Source of the DNA: Sinorhizobium sp. BG8 | Lineage (GTDB): Bacteria > Pseudomonadota > Alphaproteobacteria > Rhizobiales > Rhizobiaceae | Length of the DNA stretch: 64,000 nt | NCBI RefSeq assembly: GCF_016864555.1 | Contig: NZ_CP044011.1 | Span: forward strand, 2,003,501-2,067,500 | Reading direction: 5' to 3' | In this document: positions 17,126-25,050 of the stretch, piece by piece | Layout of the letters: each line of letters starts with the position of its first letter | Position numbering within the stretch: position 1 is the first letter of the stretch | Translations under genes and position numbers: made by a program | Notes under the pieces: generated by a model | What the model was told of the DNA's origin: nothing | Seen by the model: only the letters and a program-made list of their open reading frames with translations | The model's database searches: none

Positions 17126-19003
17126 ATGGCTATGCCATGGGAAATGGATTGGAATGATCCAGAGCGTGAGAAGCCAGCCATAGAAGCGAAGCCAACGGGC
17201 GGAATGCCATGGGAACGCGATTGGTCGAATGCGGAAGCAGAGCAGCCAGCGGAAGCACCTCGCGAACGTGAACTCGGTATGTTGCTGCCTGTTAGTTGGA
17301 ATGCCGATGACGGCTCCGAATATTCCTTCGACAGCGATGCAGGTTTGCTCGGCGCGGTGAAGCGCGCGGTCATGTTGCCGGGACAGGCAATGTCCGGTGA
17401 GATTGACCCGACGAGCGAAGAGGGGATCGGTCGCGCTTTTGAGTTCGCCACGGTCTTCTCGCCAGCCCGAACTGCGTTTCCGAAGGCGAAGATTGCCTCT
17501 GAGACAGTGCCGGTTCAGCCGCGTTCCGGGTTCAATCCCGTCAAGACCGCCATCATCGGGGAAGCCGACGACACCGCGAAAATCGCTCAGCGTGCGCAGG
17601 ACTTCCGAGATATCGGTGTTCAGCCGACGACCGGCATGGTGTCCGGTTCGACACGTGCGGGCTTGAAGGAACATGCGCTTGCTAACACTAGCCGCGAGAT
17701 ACAGGGCCGTATCGATGATGCCTTTGAAGCACAGGGCACAGAGTTCGGTCGCATCGTTGACGATCTCATTTCCCGCAACAATCCGGGTGCGAAGACCAAT
17801 AGCCGACAGGAACTCGGTGAAATGCTCCGCACGCAGGCACAGGCCGCGAAAGATGCAGCATTTGCCCGTTCGGAAAGCCTCTATGATGACGTTGGTCGAT
17901 TGACCGGAGAAAACGCCGTTTCCGGTACAGCAACCAAGGATTTCCTAAAATCGCTAGGTGAGACGAAGAAGGCCATGGGCAAGTCGGAAAGCCTGAACCG
18001 TGGTCCTCAAATCAACAAGGCAATTGAGCAGACCAAGGCGATTACCGCAGATATCGACAAGGGCATGTCTTTCACGAAGTTGAAGGAAGCACGCACGGCG
18101 ATCAGCCGTATTGCCAACGATCGCGATGTAGACCCCGCGTTGAAGTCATATCTGGACGATCTGCGAAAGGCACTGACCACGGACATGGAAGCAACGGCGG
18201 GTGCCGCTGGTGATGACGCATTGCAGGCTTTCCGTAAGGCAAACAACCACTATCGACGCACGGTTGATGGCGAAACTGGCTTCGGCAAAGGTAGCGCACC
18301 AAGCACGCTGCTCAACAAGAACATGCCGGAAGAAATCTACGGTTATGTCATGGGCAAGTCCAAAGAGGGCGGGTCCCGCTTGAACATGATCCGCCGTCAG
18401 ATCGAGAAGACCCCGGAGGGCAAAGCCACGTGGGACAATCTGACGGGTTCCGTTGTCGAGCGAATGGGTTTGAAAACAGCCGACGATACGGCGAGTTTCG
18501 ATCCCGGTCAGTTCATGCGCAACTGGAAAACCATGTCACCGGAAGCCAAGGACGTTTTGTTCAAAGGCACGGATCGCAGCACATATCGTCAGGACTTGGA
18601 TCGTCTCGCTCGCGTTGCGGATTCTTGGACGAAGTATCGCAAGCACGCGAACCACTCCAACAGCACGAACCATCGCACGGTTCTTAGCCAGTTGAACCCC
18701 TTCGACAAGACGAGCCTGCTGGCAGCAGCATTTGCAGGTCCGAAGGGCTTTGCTGCCGCAGCCGGTGCGAAAGCGGTGAACGCGGCATCGAGGGGCTACC
18801 AGTCGCGAATGCTGTCTGATCCGCAGACCGTGAACTGGCTCGCCGGTATTCCAAAGGCCCAGGTCGAGAAGGGCGGCCTTCGCCGGTATGTGGGCAAACT
18901 CATCGACATTGCCGAAAAGACCCCGAACGCGGCGACGCGCACGGCCGTTTTCGAGTACCTCCGCGCAGCCGGATATGACGAGGAAAACAGCGCCCCAAGG
19001 TAA
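17126..19003 (+). CDS. Large internal virion or ejection protein, 625 aa
   Basis: The protein starts with two copies of a short motif, MPWEMDW near residue 3 and MPWERDW near residue 30, each followed by an acidic, proline-ended stretch. The body is almost entirely helical and charged. Near the C-terminus an Ala-rich hydrophobic segment (LLAAAFAGPKGFAAAAGAKA) could enter membranes. Size, composition and place before the fibre gene fit a protein that is packed in the head and ejected with the DNA. The ATG at 17126 follows GGAGGG. The TAA stop is part of the GTAAATAC element at 19000. Confidence 0.65.
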   Translation: MAMPWEMDWNDPEREKPAIEAKPTGGMPWERDWSNAEAEQPAEAPRERELGMLLPVSWNADDGSEYSFDSDAGLLGAVKRAVMLPGQAMSGEIDPTSEEGIGRAFEFATVFSPARTAFPKAKIASETVPVQPRSGFNPVKTAIIGEADDTAKIAQRAQDFRDIGVQPTTGMVSGSTRAGLKEHALANTSREIQGRIDDAFEAQGTEFGRIVDDLISRNNPGAKTNSRQELGEMLRTQAQAAKDAAFARSESLYDDVGRLTGENAVSGTATKDFLKSLGETKKAMGKSESLNRGPQINKAIEQTKAITADIDKGMSFTKLKEARTAISRIANDRDVDPALKSYLDDLRKALTTDMEATAGAAGDDALQAFRKANNHYRRTVDGETGFGKGSAPSTLLNKNMPEEIYGYVMGKSKEGGSRLNMIRRQIEKTPEGKATWDNLTGSVVERMGLKTADDTASFDPGQFMRNWKTMSPEAKDVLFKGTDRSTYRQDLDRLARVADSWTKYRKHANHSNSTNHRTVLSQLNPFDKTSLLAAAFAGPKGFAAAAGAKAVNAASRGYQSRMLSDPQTVNWLAGIPKAQVEKGGLRRYVGKLIDIAEKTPNAATRTAVFEYLRAAGYDEENSAPR

Positions 19004-19007
19004 ATAC
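19000..19007 (+). promoter_or_regulatory. GTAAATAC element upstream of the tail fibre gene
   Basis: This exact copy of the recurring 8-mer overlaps the stop codon of the previous gene. It lies 59 bases before the fibre ATG, a longer gap than for the other copies. Confidence 0.5.
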
Positions 19008-19065
19008 GGAAACACGCAGCAAGCGTGACCACCCAATAACAAGAATAAGAAAGCGGTGATCACCA

Positions 19066-20598
19066 ATGGTAGATATCATTGATCAAAAATGGTCCGAACT
19101 GGACGCATCTAACACAGGTGCAGCACCAGACGGCGTTCAGGGCGGTTACGCACCAAGCACAATCGCACCGATCCTCAGAGGCACGCGAGGCGCGTTGAAG
19201 CGGTTCTACAATCGCATCAACGCCGCTTACACAACAACAGGTTCCGTAACAGCGGCAGTCCTAACATTCTCGCAAGGGCCGGTCTCGTATGCCAAAGGCG
19301 AGCGTTTCGCATTCTGGGCGAATGCGACGAATACCGACGCGATGACCCTCAATATCAACGCTCTCGGTGCAAAAAGCATCTTGCGCGGGGATGGAACGGC
19401 ACTCGTTGCCGGTGACATCGGTTCAGGTCAATTTACGGAACTCGTATATGACGGCACTGCATTCCGCATCGTGAATGGCGCAGGAGCCAAGTATACGGGA
19501 AACGTGACCGCAGCGACATTCACAGGCAACGGCGTTGCACTGACGAATCTGAATGCATCGAACCTATCGTCTGGCATTGTTCCGAACACAGTTATCAGCG
19601 GCTCCTACGATGGAATGGATACGTTAACTGCGAACCGGATTCGTTTGCTCAGCACAACTGATGCAAGCGAAACGTCAACTGCTCATGGATTTCAGGTCGG
19701 AGCAGACAACAGCGCAAACGTGATCATCGACAACAACGAAATCCTGTTCCGCAACAACGGCGTGCTTGCTGCTGTGAACGTCGTTGGCTCATCAGTGGCT
19801 ATGAGCACAGCAAGTGTAACAGCAGGCGGAAACACGGTCTGGCACGCCGGTAATGATGGTGCTGGTACTGGCTTGGACGCCGATCTCGTAGATGGCTATG
19901 AAGCAGCACGTCTGTTCCGCGATAACGCCTCGTTTAGCACCACCGGTAACCTAACGATTTCAAACAGTGGACCGGTCATCGATATGATCGACACAACGTC
20001 TGGTCAGTACAGTTCTCGTCTCTACACGAACAGCAATAATTTCTACATTCAGCAGTCGCCGGATAACGGCGCTACGTGGGCCACGATGATGCAGTTCGAA
20101 ATGGATACGAACAATGCATATGCGAATGGTCAGCAGATTTGGACTAATGGTAATGTAACAGCCGCAGTGATCAACGGAAAACTGGGATATACGCCGGTAA
20201 CTCCTGCTCGTACAGTTACCGCAGGTAATGGCTTGACAGGTGGTGGTGCACTGAGCGCCAATCAAGTCATCACATTGGGTACTCCCGCGAATATCACCAA
20301 CAGTACAACAAACAGTGTAAGCACGTCGAGTCACACTCACGCATTGGGCTTCATTGCGGCTGAAGTCAGCACAACGACATCGGCCGCAACGACCAGTTTC
20401 CCATTGGGTCATCTGGTTTACGTGCGTTTGAACGGATCAAACGTAGCGCGAAACGGTTCTTCAACAATCTATCTGATGAACACCGACACACGACGCTACA
20501 CGAACAATTCCGGTTCAAGCGATGGAACGTTGTCGGGAACATACCGTGCAAGAGGCGACGATGATGGTTCGTATGGTCTCTTCCAGCGAACTGCATAA
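19066..20598 (+). CDS. Tail fibre protein
   Basis: This 510-residue protein is rich in Thr, Ser, Asn and Gly with few charged residues. It contains repeats typical of phage fibres, such as TGNVTAATFTGNG, TVWHAGNDGAGTGLDADLVDG and KLGYTPV followed by TVTAGNGLTGGG. The N-terminal 70 residues (MVDIIDQKWSELDASN) probably attach to the tail. The C-terminal 130 residues probably bind the bacterial surface receptor. The fibre-assembly gene follows after 11 bases. Confidence 0.85.
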   Translation: MVDIIDQKWSELDASNTGAAPDGVQGGYAPSTIAPILRGTRGALKRFYNRINAAYTTTGSVTAAVLTFSQGPVSYAKGERFAFWANATNTDAMTLNINALGAKSILRGDGTALVAGDIGSGQFTELVYDGTAFRIVNGAGAKYTGNVTAATFTGNGVALTNLNASNLSSGIVPNTVISGSYDGMDTLTANRIRLLSTTDASETSTAHGFQVGADNSANVIIDNNEILFRNNGVLAAVNVVGSSVAMSTASVTAGGNTVWHAGNDGAGTGLDADLVDGYEAARLFRDNASFSTTGNLTISNSGPVIDMIDTTSGQYSSRLYTNSNNFYIQQSPDNGATWATMMQFEMDTNNAYANGQQIWTNGNVTAAVINGKLGYTPVTPARTVTAGNGLTGGGALSANQVITLGTPANITNSTTNSVSTSSHTHALGFIAAEVSTTTSAATTSFPLGHLVYVRLNGSNVARNGSSTIYLMNTDTRRYTNNSGSSDGTLSGTYRARGDDDGSYGLFQRTA

Positions 20599-20609
20599 GG
20601 GATATTAAA

Positions 20610-21110
20610 ATGACTATTGAAAACACATCAAACAATGCGGTTCTGCATAGCGTATTTTCGGTCCGGGCAACTCGTGATGAGGGCGTCTATATTCTCGATG
20701 TCGATCTTACGGATATGAATGGCGAGCGTTATCGCTGCGATTACGTTAGCGCACCCGACGATACATTCGGACTTGGGCCAGTCATCCGACAATGGCTCAT
20801 CGACAACGAAGGCTCATATGAGATTGCCCCGTTTGTTGCACCGACAGTCGAAGAACTCCGCGCATCAATGCTTCCGCTGTCGCGTGTCGCATTCCGTACA
20901 GCGTTTAAGAACGCCGGAATGACGACAGCCGTAATCATTGCTGCGGTTATGTCGGTCGCGGATGATAGCGAACAGGAGGATTTGCAGATCGCATGGGAAG
21001 ACGCTCAGTCGTTCAATCGTCTCGATCCACTCGTGGTGTTGATCGCGTTGCGAGCGGGAAAGACAGCAGAAGAGATCGACGCTATCTGGTCAGCAGCAAC
21101 AGCGACTTAA
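20610..21110 (+). CDS. Tail fibre assembly-like protein
   Basis: The 166-residue product sits directly after the fibre gene, where fibre chaperones usually lie. Its N-terminal half is strand-rich and acidic. The C-terminal half is helical with a hydrophobic helix (MTTAVIIAAVMSV), in the style of small assembly chaperones. AAGGGAT precedes the ATG. This is the last gene of the phage block; the sequence turns into host DNA about 60 bases after its stop. Confidence 0.6.
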   Translation: MTIENTSNNAVLHSVFSVRATRDEGVYILDVDLTDMNGERYRCDYVSAPDDTFGLGPVIRQWLIDNEGSYEIAPFVAPTVEELRASMLPLSRVAFRTAFKNAGMTTAVIIAAVMSVADDSEQEDLQIAWEDAQSFNRLDPLVVLIALRAGKTAEEIDAIWSAATAT

Positions 21111-21169
21111 GGGAAAACTCTTTCCTTCCAAGGCTTTAAGAATAAGTAGTGTAAAACGCAATTAGGACT
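21111..21169. other. Phage-host junction
   Basis: These AT-rich bases follow the last phage gene and look like phage intergenic DNA (GAATAAGTAGTGTAAAACGC). At about 21,170 the composition changes sharply, and the reading frame of a GTA capsid gene begins in mid-gene. I see no duplicated core sequence, inverted repeat or transposon end here. The left phage end is outside the window. Confidence 0.75.
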
Positions 21170-21256
21170 TACGTGCTCTTCTACACGACGAAGCGCGTGG
21201 GTGGCGGCGTGCAGAACTTCGAGGCGATCAAGCTCCTGAAGTTCGCGGCGAATTGA
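21170..21256 (+). pseudogene. C-terminal remnant of the GTA major capsid gene
   Basis: The 28 codons before the TGA at 21254-21256 read YVLFYTTKRVGGG then VQNFEAIKLLKFAAN. This is the conserved C-terminus of the HK97-type major capsid protein (gp5) of Rhodobacter-type gene transfer agents. The next genes are exactly those that follow gp5 in GTA clusters. The other roughly 370 codons are missing on the left, replaced by phage DNA. The gene is either split by a phage insertion or cut by a false join in the assembly. Confidence 0.9.
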
Positions 21257-21429
21257 GAAACGGCGCCGGCGGACATCTTCCCTGCCGCCGGGGCTCAGGC
21301 GGGCGCGGTTCCTCCCACCGCGTCCGCCCGCATTCCTCCCGCGGGCCTCGGACGGTGCCGCCCGCATTTCTCGCTCGCGGCTCCGGTTGCCACGCCCGCA
21401 TCACTGCCCTTGCTGACAGGACCCCATCC
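21257..21429 (+). repeat. Intergenic gap with a decayed 34-base tandem repeat
   Basis: This GC-rich gap between the GTA capsid end and the next GTA gene contains GCCCGCAT at 21326, 21360 and 21394, exactly 34 bases apart. The first two units share roughly two thirds of their positions; the third keeps little beyond the 8-mer. No gene fits here. Confidence 0.55.
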
Positions 21430-21999
21430 ATGACGATTGCAGAACTGACGCCGCCGGCGGCCGAACCCATCACGCTCGCCGAGGCGAAGGCGCACCTGCG
21501 CCTGGACGAGGACGACGAGGATACGCTCATCACCTCGCTCATTGCCGCCGCAAGGCTGCATCTCGAAGGACAAACCGGGCTTGCGCTGATGGTGCGCAGC
21601 TTCCGGCTCTACCTCGACCGCTGGCCTTCCGCAGGCGTGATTCAGATTGCCAGGGGACCGGTCCAAACCATTGAAACGGTGACGGTTTATGATGACGCGG
21701 GTGCGCCGCTGGAGGTCGATCCCTCTGGGTTCGTGCTCGACGGTGCTGCGCGACCCTCCCGCCTCTTCCTGCCGCGCCGGCCGCCGACGGGGCGGGCGGT
21801 GAACGGGATAGAGATCGACTTCACGGCGGGCTTCGGCGAGACGGGCGCGGAGGTGCCCGACGTGCTGAAGCGGGCGCTGCTGCTCCACGTGGCGGCGATG
21901 TTCGAACTGAGGGGCGTGCTCGACGCGGCGATGCAGCCGGGTACGATCCCGCCCGGCTACGACCGTCTGGTTGCTCCCTACAGGATCCGGAGGCTCTGA
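21430..21999 (+). CDS. GTA head-tail connector protein (gp6-like)
   Basis: The 189-residue protein begins with LTPPAAEPITLAEAKAHLRL and continues with acidic residues (DEDDED), the usual opening of the gp6-like head-tail connector family. This protein forms a ring under the portal of the GTA particle, which packages random host DNA into small tailed heads. It is the first complete GTA gene in the window. Its stop overlaps the start of the next gene (TGATGG), so the cluster is translationally coupled. Confidence 0.85.
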   Translation: MTIAELTPPAAEPITLAEAKAHLRLDEDDEDTLITSLIAAARLHLEGQTGLALMVRSFRLYLDRWPSAGVIQIARGPVQTIETVTVYDDAGAPLEVDPSGFVLDGAARPSRLFLPRRPPTGRAVNGIEIDFTAGFGETGAEVPDVLKRALLLHVAAMFELRGVLDAAMQPGTIPPGYDRLVAPYRIRRL

Positions 22000-22334
22000 T
22001 GGCGCTCGCAACCTTCGATCCCGGCGCCTTCAGCGCGCGGCTGATCCTGGAAATGCCCGAGGCTGAACCGGACGGGCAGGGTGGGGCCGCGGACGCGTTC
22101 TCGGCCGTCGCAACGCTGTGGGCTCGCGTCGAACCGGTCTCCGGCCTGCGCGACGAGGAGGCGGCGTCCGAGCCGATGACCGTGACCCACCGAATCTGGC
22201 TTCGCCACCGGGGTGACATTTCAGGCGACATGCGCTTTCGCAAGGGTGGGCGGATCTTTGCGATCCGCGCATTCCGCGATCCCGACGAGAGCAGGCGCTA
22301 TCTCGTCTGCCACTGCGAGGAGGTCGGACGATGA
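21999..22334 (+). CDS. GTA head closure (head-tail adaptor) protein
   Basis: This 111-residue protein has the small-barrel pattern of head-closure proteins: LWARVEPVSGLRD, then THRIWLRHRGDIS, and RIFAIRAFRDPDE near the end. It closes the head after DNA packaging and joins the connector to the tail. It has a GGAGG site and overlaps both neighbours by a few bases. It corresponds to gp7 in Rhodobacter GTA order. Confidence 0.85.
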   Translation: MALATFDPGAFSARLILEMPEAEPDGQGGAADAFSAVATLWARVEPVSGLRDEEAASEPMTVTHRIWLRHRGDISGDMRFRKGGRIFAIRAFRDPDESRRYLVCHCEEVGR

Positions 22335-22729
22335 GCGCGGCTGCCGCCCTCCAGAAAGCGATCTTCCAGAGGCTGAGCACGGATGCGGCGCTGATGGCGC
22401 TCGTCGGTGCTGCAGGCGTTACCGACCGGCTGCTCGCCAAACCGAGCCTGCCGCTGGTGGTGATCCGATCGATCGACAGTTCGGACCGCTCCACCGCGAC
22501 GGAGGAGGGCGAGGAGCACCTGGTCACCATCGATGCCTGGTCGGAGAACGGCGGGCATCTGGAGGTTCAGACCATCGCGGCCCGGGTGCGCCTGCTGCTC
22601 CACGACGCCGATCTTACGATCGAGGGGTTCCATCTGGTGAGCCTCCTTCACCGCACGACCCGTATCCGCCGCGATGGAAAGACCCGTTATCACCGGGCCG
22701 AGATGCGGTTTCGCGCCGTAACCGAGTAG
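22331..22729 (+). CDS. GTA tail terminator-like protein (DUF3168, gp8-like)
   Basis: The 132-residue protein matches the DUF3168 pattern: LQKAIFQRLSTDAALMALVG at the start, then LPLVVIRSID and the late stretch FHLVSLLHRTTRIRRDGKTR. Proteins of this family cap the tail tube and meet the head. It follows the head-closure gene with an ATGA overlap. About 96 bases without a gene separate it from the tail-tube gene. Confidence 0.85.
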   Translation: MSAAAALQKAIFQRLSTDAALMALVGAAGVTDRLLAKPSLPLVVIRSIDSSDRSTATEEGEEHLVTIDAWSENGGHLEVQTIAARVRLLLHDADLTIEGFHLVSLLHRTTRIRRDGKTRYHRAEMRFRAVTE

Positions 22730-22825
22730 GGCGACGGATTTCACTCGAGATCGCCCGGTCGGCGGAGACATCCATTTCATGGCGGCGCCCGCGCTGCGCA
22801 TCTTCTACTGCGGAAAGGAATTGCC

Positions 22826-23233
22826 ATGGCGGCACAAAAAGGCAGGGACCTTCTCCTGAAGGTCGAAGACGGCGGCTCCTATGCGACGGTGGCCGGATTG
22901 CGCACGAAGCGGCTCTCGTTCAATGCACAGACCGTGGACGTGACGGACGCCCAGTCGAGCGGCCGATGGCGGGAGCTTCTGGCGGGGGCGGGCGTGCAGC
23001 GCGCGTCGGTGACGGGCAGTGGCATCTTCAAGGACCAGGCATCGGATGCCCTGGTCCGCTCCGCCTTCTTCGGAGGCATAATCCTCGACTGGCAGATGGT
23101 GGTACCGGACTTCGGCACGGTGACCGGGCCCTTCCAGATCACCGCCCTTGATTACTCGGGCGCCCATGACGGCGAGGTGCAGTTCGAGCTTTCGCTGGAA
23201 TCTGCGGGCGCATTGTCGTTCGGGGCTCTCTGA
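22826..23233 (+). CDS. GTA major tail tube protein (gp9-like)
   Basis: The 135-residue product starts MAAQKGRDLLLKVEDGG and has TVDVTDAQSSGRWRELL and a SVTGSGIFKDQ strand. This is the pattern of the TP901-1-type major tail proteins found in GTAs. It stacks as hexamer rings to form the tail tube. A strong AAAGGAA site fits a highly expressed structural gene. Its stop overlaps the next ATG (TGATGG). Confidence 0.9.
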   Translation: MAAQKGRDLLLKVEDGGSYATVAGLRTKRLSFNAQTVDVTDAQSSGRWRELLAGAGVQRASVTGSGIFKDQASDALVRSAFFGGIILDWQMVVPDFGTVTGPFQITALDYSGAHDGEVQFELSLESAGALSFGAL

Positions 23234-23598
23234 TGGGGGCGCGGGCTAACCGTCACCGCGGCGAGATCGAGGCGATACTCGACGGCGAAAGGCGGATCCT
23301 CTGCCTGACGCTCGGTGCGCTTGCGGAACTCGAGACGGCCTTTGCGGCGGACAACCTTGCCGCCCTCGCCGGGCGGTTCGCGTCCGGACAGCTCAGGGCC
23401 CTGGACATAATCCATATCATTGGCGCGGGCCTTCGCGGCGGCGGCAACATCATTACGGACGACGAGGTCGCCGGCATGGTTGCCGAGGGTGGTCTTTCCG
23501 GCTTCGCCTGGACCGTTTCGGCGCTCCTCACCGCCACCTTCGGGGAGGCGACGGACGGCGGCGGCGAAAACCCTCCGGAGCCGCAGCCCGGGGCATGA
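23233..23598 (+). CDS. GTA tail assembly chaperone (gp10-like)
   Basis: This 121-residue protein contains HRGEIEAILDGERRILCLTL and LAELETAFAADNLAALAGRF, typical of the GTA gp10 family of tail assembly chaperones. The C-terminal residues are Gly/Pro-rich. Together with the next, very small gene it occupies the place of the two-part chaperone that keeps the tape measure soluble during tail assembly. The genes overlap by four bases. Confidence 0.85.
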   Translation: MGARANRHRGEIEAILDGERRILCLTLGALAELETAFAADNLAALAGRFASGQLRALDIIHIIGAGLRGGGNIITDDEVAGMVAEGGLSGFAWTVSALLTATFGEATDGGGENPPEPQPGA

Positions 23599-23804
23599 CG
23601 GCGGAGCCGCTTCCCTTTCCCTGGGATGCGGTGCTTCACGCCGGGCTCGCCGGGTTGCGGCTTTCCCCACGCGAATTCTGGTCCCTGACGCCCCGCGAAC
23701 TGCATGCGGCGCTCGGCGGGCGTTCGCCAAGAGCAGGAACGCCCGACCGCGCGGGCCTGGAGGCGCTGATGAGGGCCTTTCCCGACGCTTCGCCAGCGGC
23801 ATGA
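23595..23804 (+). CDS. GTA small tail assembly chaperone (rcc01693-like)
   Basis: This 69-residue protein contains FPWDAVLHAGLAGLRLSP followed by REFWSLTPRELHAALGG, the mark of the short GTA chaperone found between gp10 and the tape measure in alphaproteobacteria. It overlaps gp10 by ATGA. The family is too small for further claims; its role is inferred from position and from the two-part chaperone pattern in long-tailed phages. Confidence 0.8.
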   Translation: MTAEPLPFPWDAVLHAGLAGLRLSPREFWSLTPRELHAALGGRSPRAGTPDRAGLEALMRAFPDASPAA

Positions 23805-23828
23805 GATCGAGCAGGATCGGAGAAATAC

Positions 23829-24362
23829 ATGGATACTGACCAGGTACCACTGGCGCAGACGGCCGACGAGGCCGAAGCGCTGCGGGATGCTCTCGACGAC
23901 CTGGAGCGTCGGTCGCGCTCGTTCGGATCCGCACTCGGCAGCGCGCTGAAGTCGGCCGCGACAGACGGCAAGGGGCTCGACGACGTGTTGAAGGGACTGG
24001 CAACGCGCATCACCGACATCGCGCTATCGGCGGGCCTGAAGCCGTTCGAGGGATTGATCTCCTCCGGCCTGTCGAGCCTCGTCGGAAGCGTGACACCCTT
24101 CGCCAAGGGCGGCGTCGTTTCTTCGCCGACCTATTTCTCCGGCGGATCGGGGCTGGGGCTGATGGGCGAGGCCGGCGCGGAAGCGATCCTGCCGCTGAGG
24201 CGTGGTGCCGACGGTTCCCTGGGTGTGGCGGCAAGCCAGGGCGGCGGGAGCCAGATCATCTTCAACGTGACTGCGACGGATGCCGCGAGCTTCCGCAAAT
24301 CGGAAGGGCAGATCGCCGCGATGGTCACGCGGGCGGCCGGGCGCGGCCAGCGGCATCTTTGA
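23829..24362 (+). CDS. GTA tape measure protein (gp11-like), short form
   Basis: The 177-residue protein has a charged helical N-terminus, then GLDDVLKGLATRITDIALS and the conserved end PFAKGGVVSSPTYFSGG with LGLMGEAGAEAILPLRRG. These are the marks of the short GTA tape measure. It sets tail length, and the small size fits the short tail of GTA particles. It starts at ATG 23829, 24 bases after the chaperone stop. Confidence 0.88.
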   Translation: MDTDQVPLAQTADEAEALRDALDDLERRSRSFGSALGSALKSAATDGKGLDDVLKGLATRITDIALSAGLKPFEGLISSGLSSLVGSVTPFAKGGVVSSPTYFSGGSGLGLMGEAGAEAILPLRRGADGSLGVAASQGGGSQIIFNVTATDAASFRKSEGQIAAMVTRAAGRGQRHL

Positions 24363-24408
24363 GCCCGCGGCATTTCCCAACGTCGTAAAGCGAGCTTCGA
24401 ATCACACC

Positions 24409-25050
24409 ATGACAAGCGGATTTCACGAAGTACGGTTTCCCCTGCGCATTGCGCTCGGAACGAGTGGCGGGCCGGTCAGGCGGACGGACATCGTCAGCCT
24501 GAGCAACGGTCGCGAGAGCCGGAACCGCCGGTGGCGCGACGCCCGCCGACGTTACGATGCGGGGTCGGGCGTGCGCTCGGCCGACGACCTTTACGCCGTG
24601 CTCGCCTTCTTCGAGGCGCGGGCCGGGCAGTTCCACGGCTTCCGGTTTCGTGATCCTGTCGACTTCAAGTCCTGTGCGCCGAGCGCGAGCATCGCTGCGA
24701 CCGACCAGTTGATCGGGACGGGGGACGGCGAGACCGCGGCGTTTCAACTGGTGAAGACCTATGCCGATGCAGGTGGCTCCATGTCGAGGGCAATCGAGAA
24801 GCCGATTGCCGGCTCGGTTTCGCTCAGTGTCGGCGGAGAGACGGTGCCCTCCAGCCGCTACGCCGTCGACCAGACGACCGGAACGGTGACTTTCGCGGCA
24901 GGGCACGTACCCGCGGCCGGGCTCGAAGTGCGGGCCGGCTTCGAATTCGACGTGCCCGTTCGCTTCGATACGGACCGGATCGACATCGATCTCGCCCAGT
25001 TCAACGCCGGGCGCATTCCCTCCGTCCCGCTGGTGGAGATCAAGCCGTGA
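24409..25050 (+). CDS. GTA distal tail protein (DUF2460, gp12-like)
   Basis: The product (213 residues) begins MTSGFHEVRFPLRIALGTSG and carries RQRR-type basic residues followed by DDLYAVLAFFEARAGQFHGF with FRFRDPVDFKS, diagnostic of the DUF2460 family. It forms the distal tail ring that joins the tube to the baseplate hub. I chose the ATG at 24409; an upstream in-frame ATG overlaps the tape measure. The stop overlaps the GTG start of the next gene (GTGA). Confidence 0.9.
   Translation: MTSGFHEVRFPLRIALGTSGGPVRRTDIVSLSNGRESRNRRWRDARRRYDAGSGVRSADDLYAVLAFFEARAGQFHGFRFRDPVDFKSCAPSASIAATDQLIGTGDGETAAFQLVKTYADAGGSMSRAIEKPIAGSVSLSVGGETVPSSRYAVDQTTGTVTFAAGHVPAAGLEVRAGFEFDVPVRFDTDRIDIDLAQFNAGRIPSVPLVEIKP

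Noticed and set aside
21171-21192. Part of the junction (CTACACGACG) matches the end of a common sequencing adapter.
   Set aside because: The bases encode the conserved capsid residues FYTTK in the right frame, so the match is chance.
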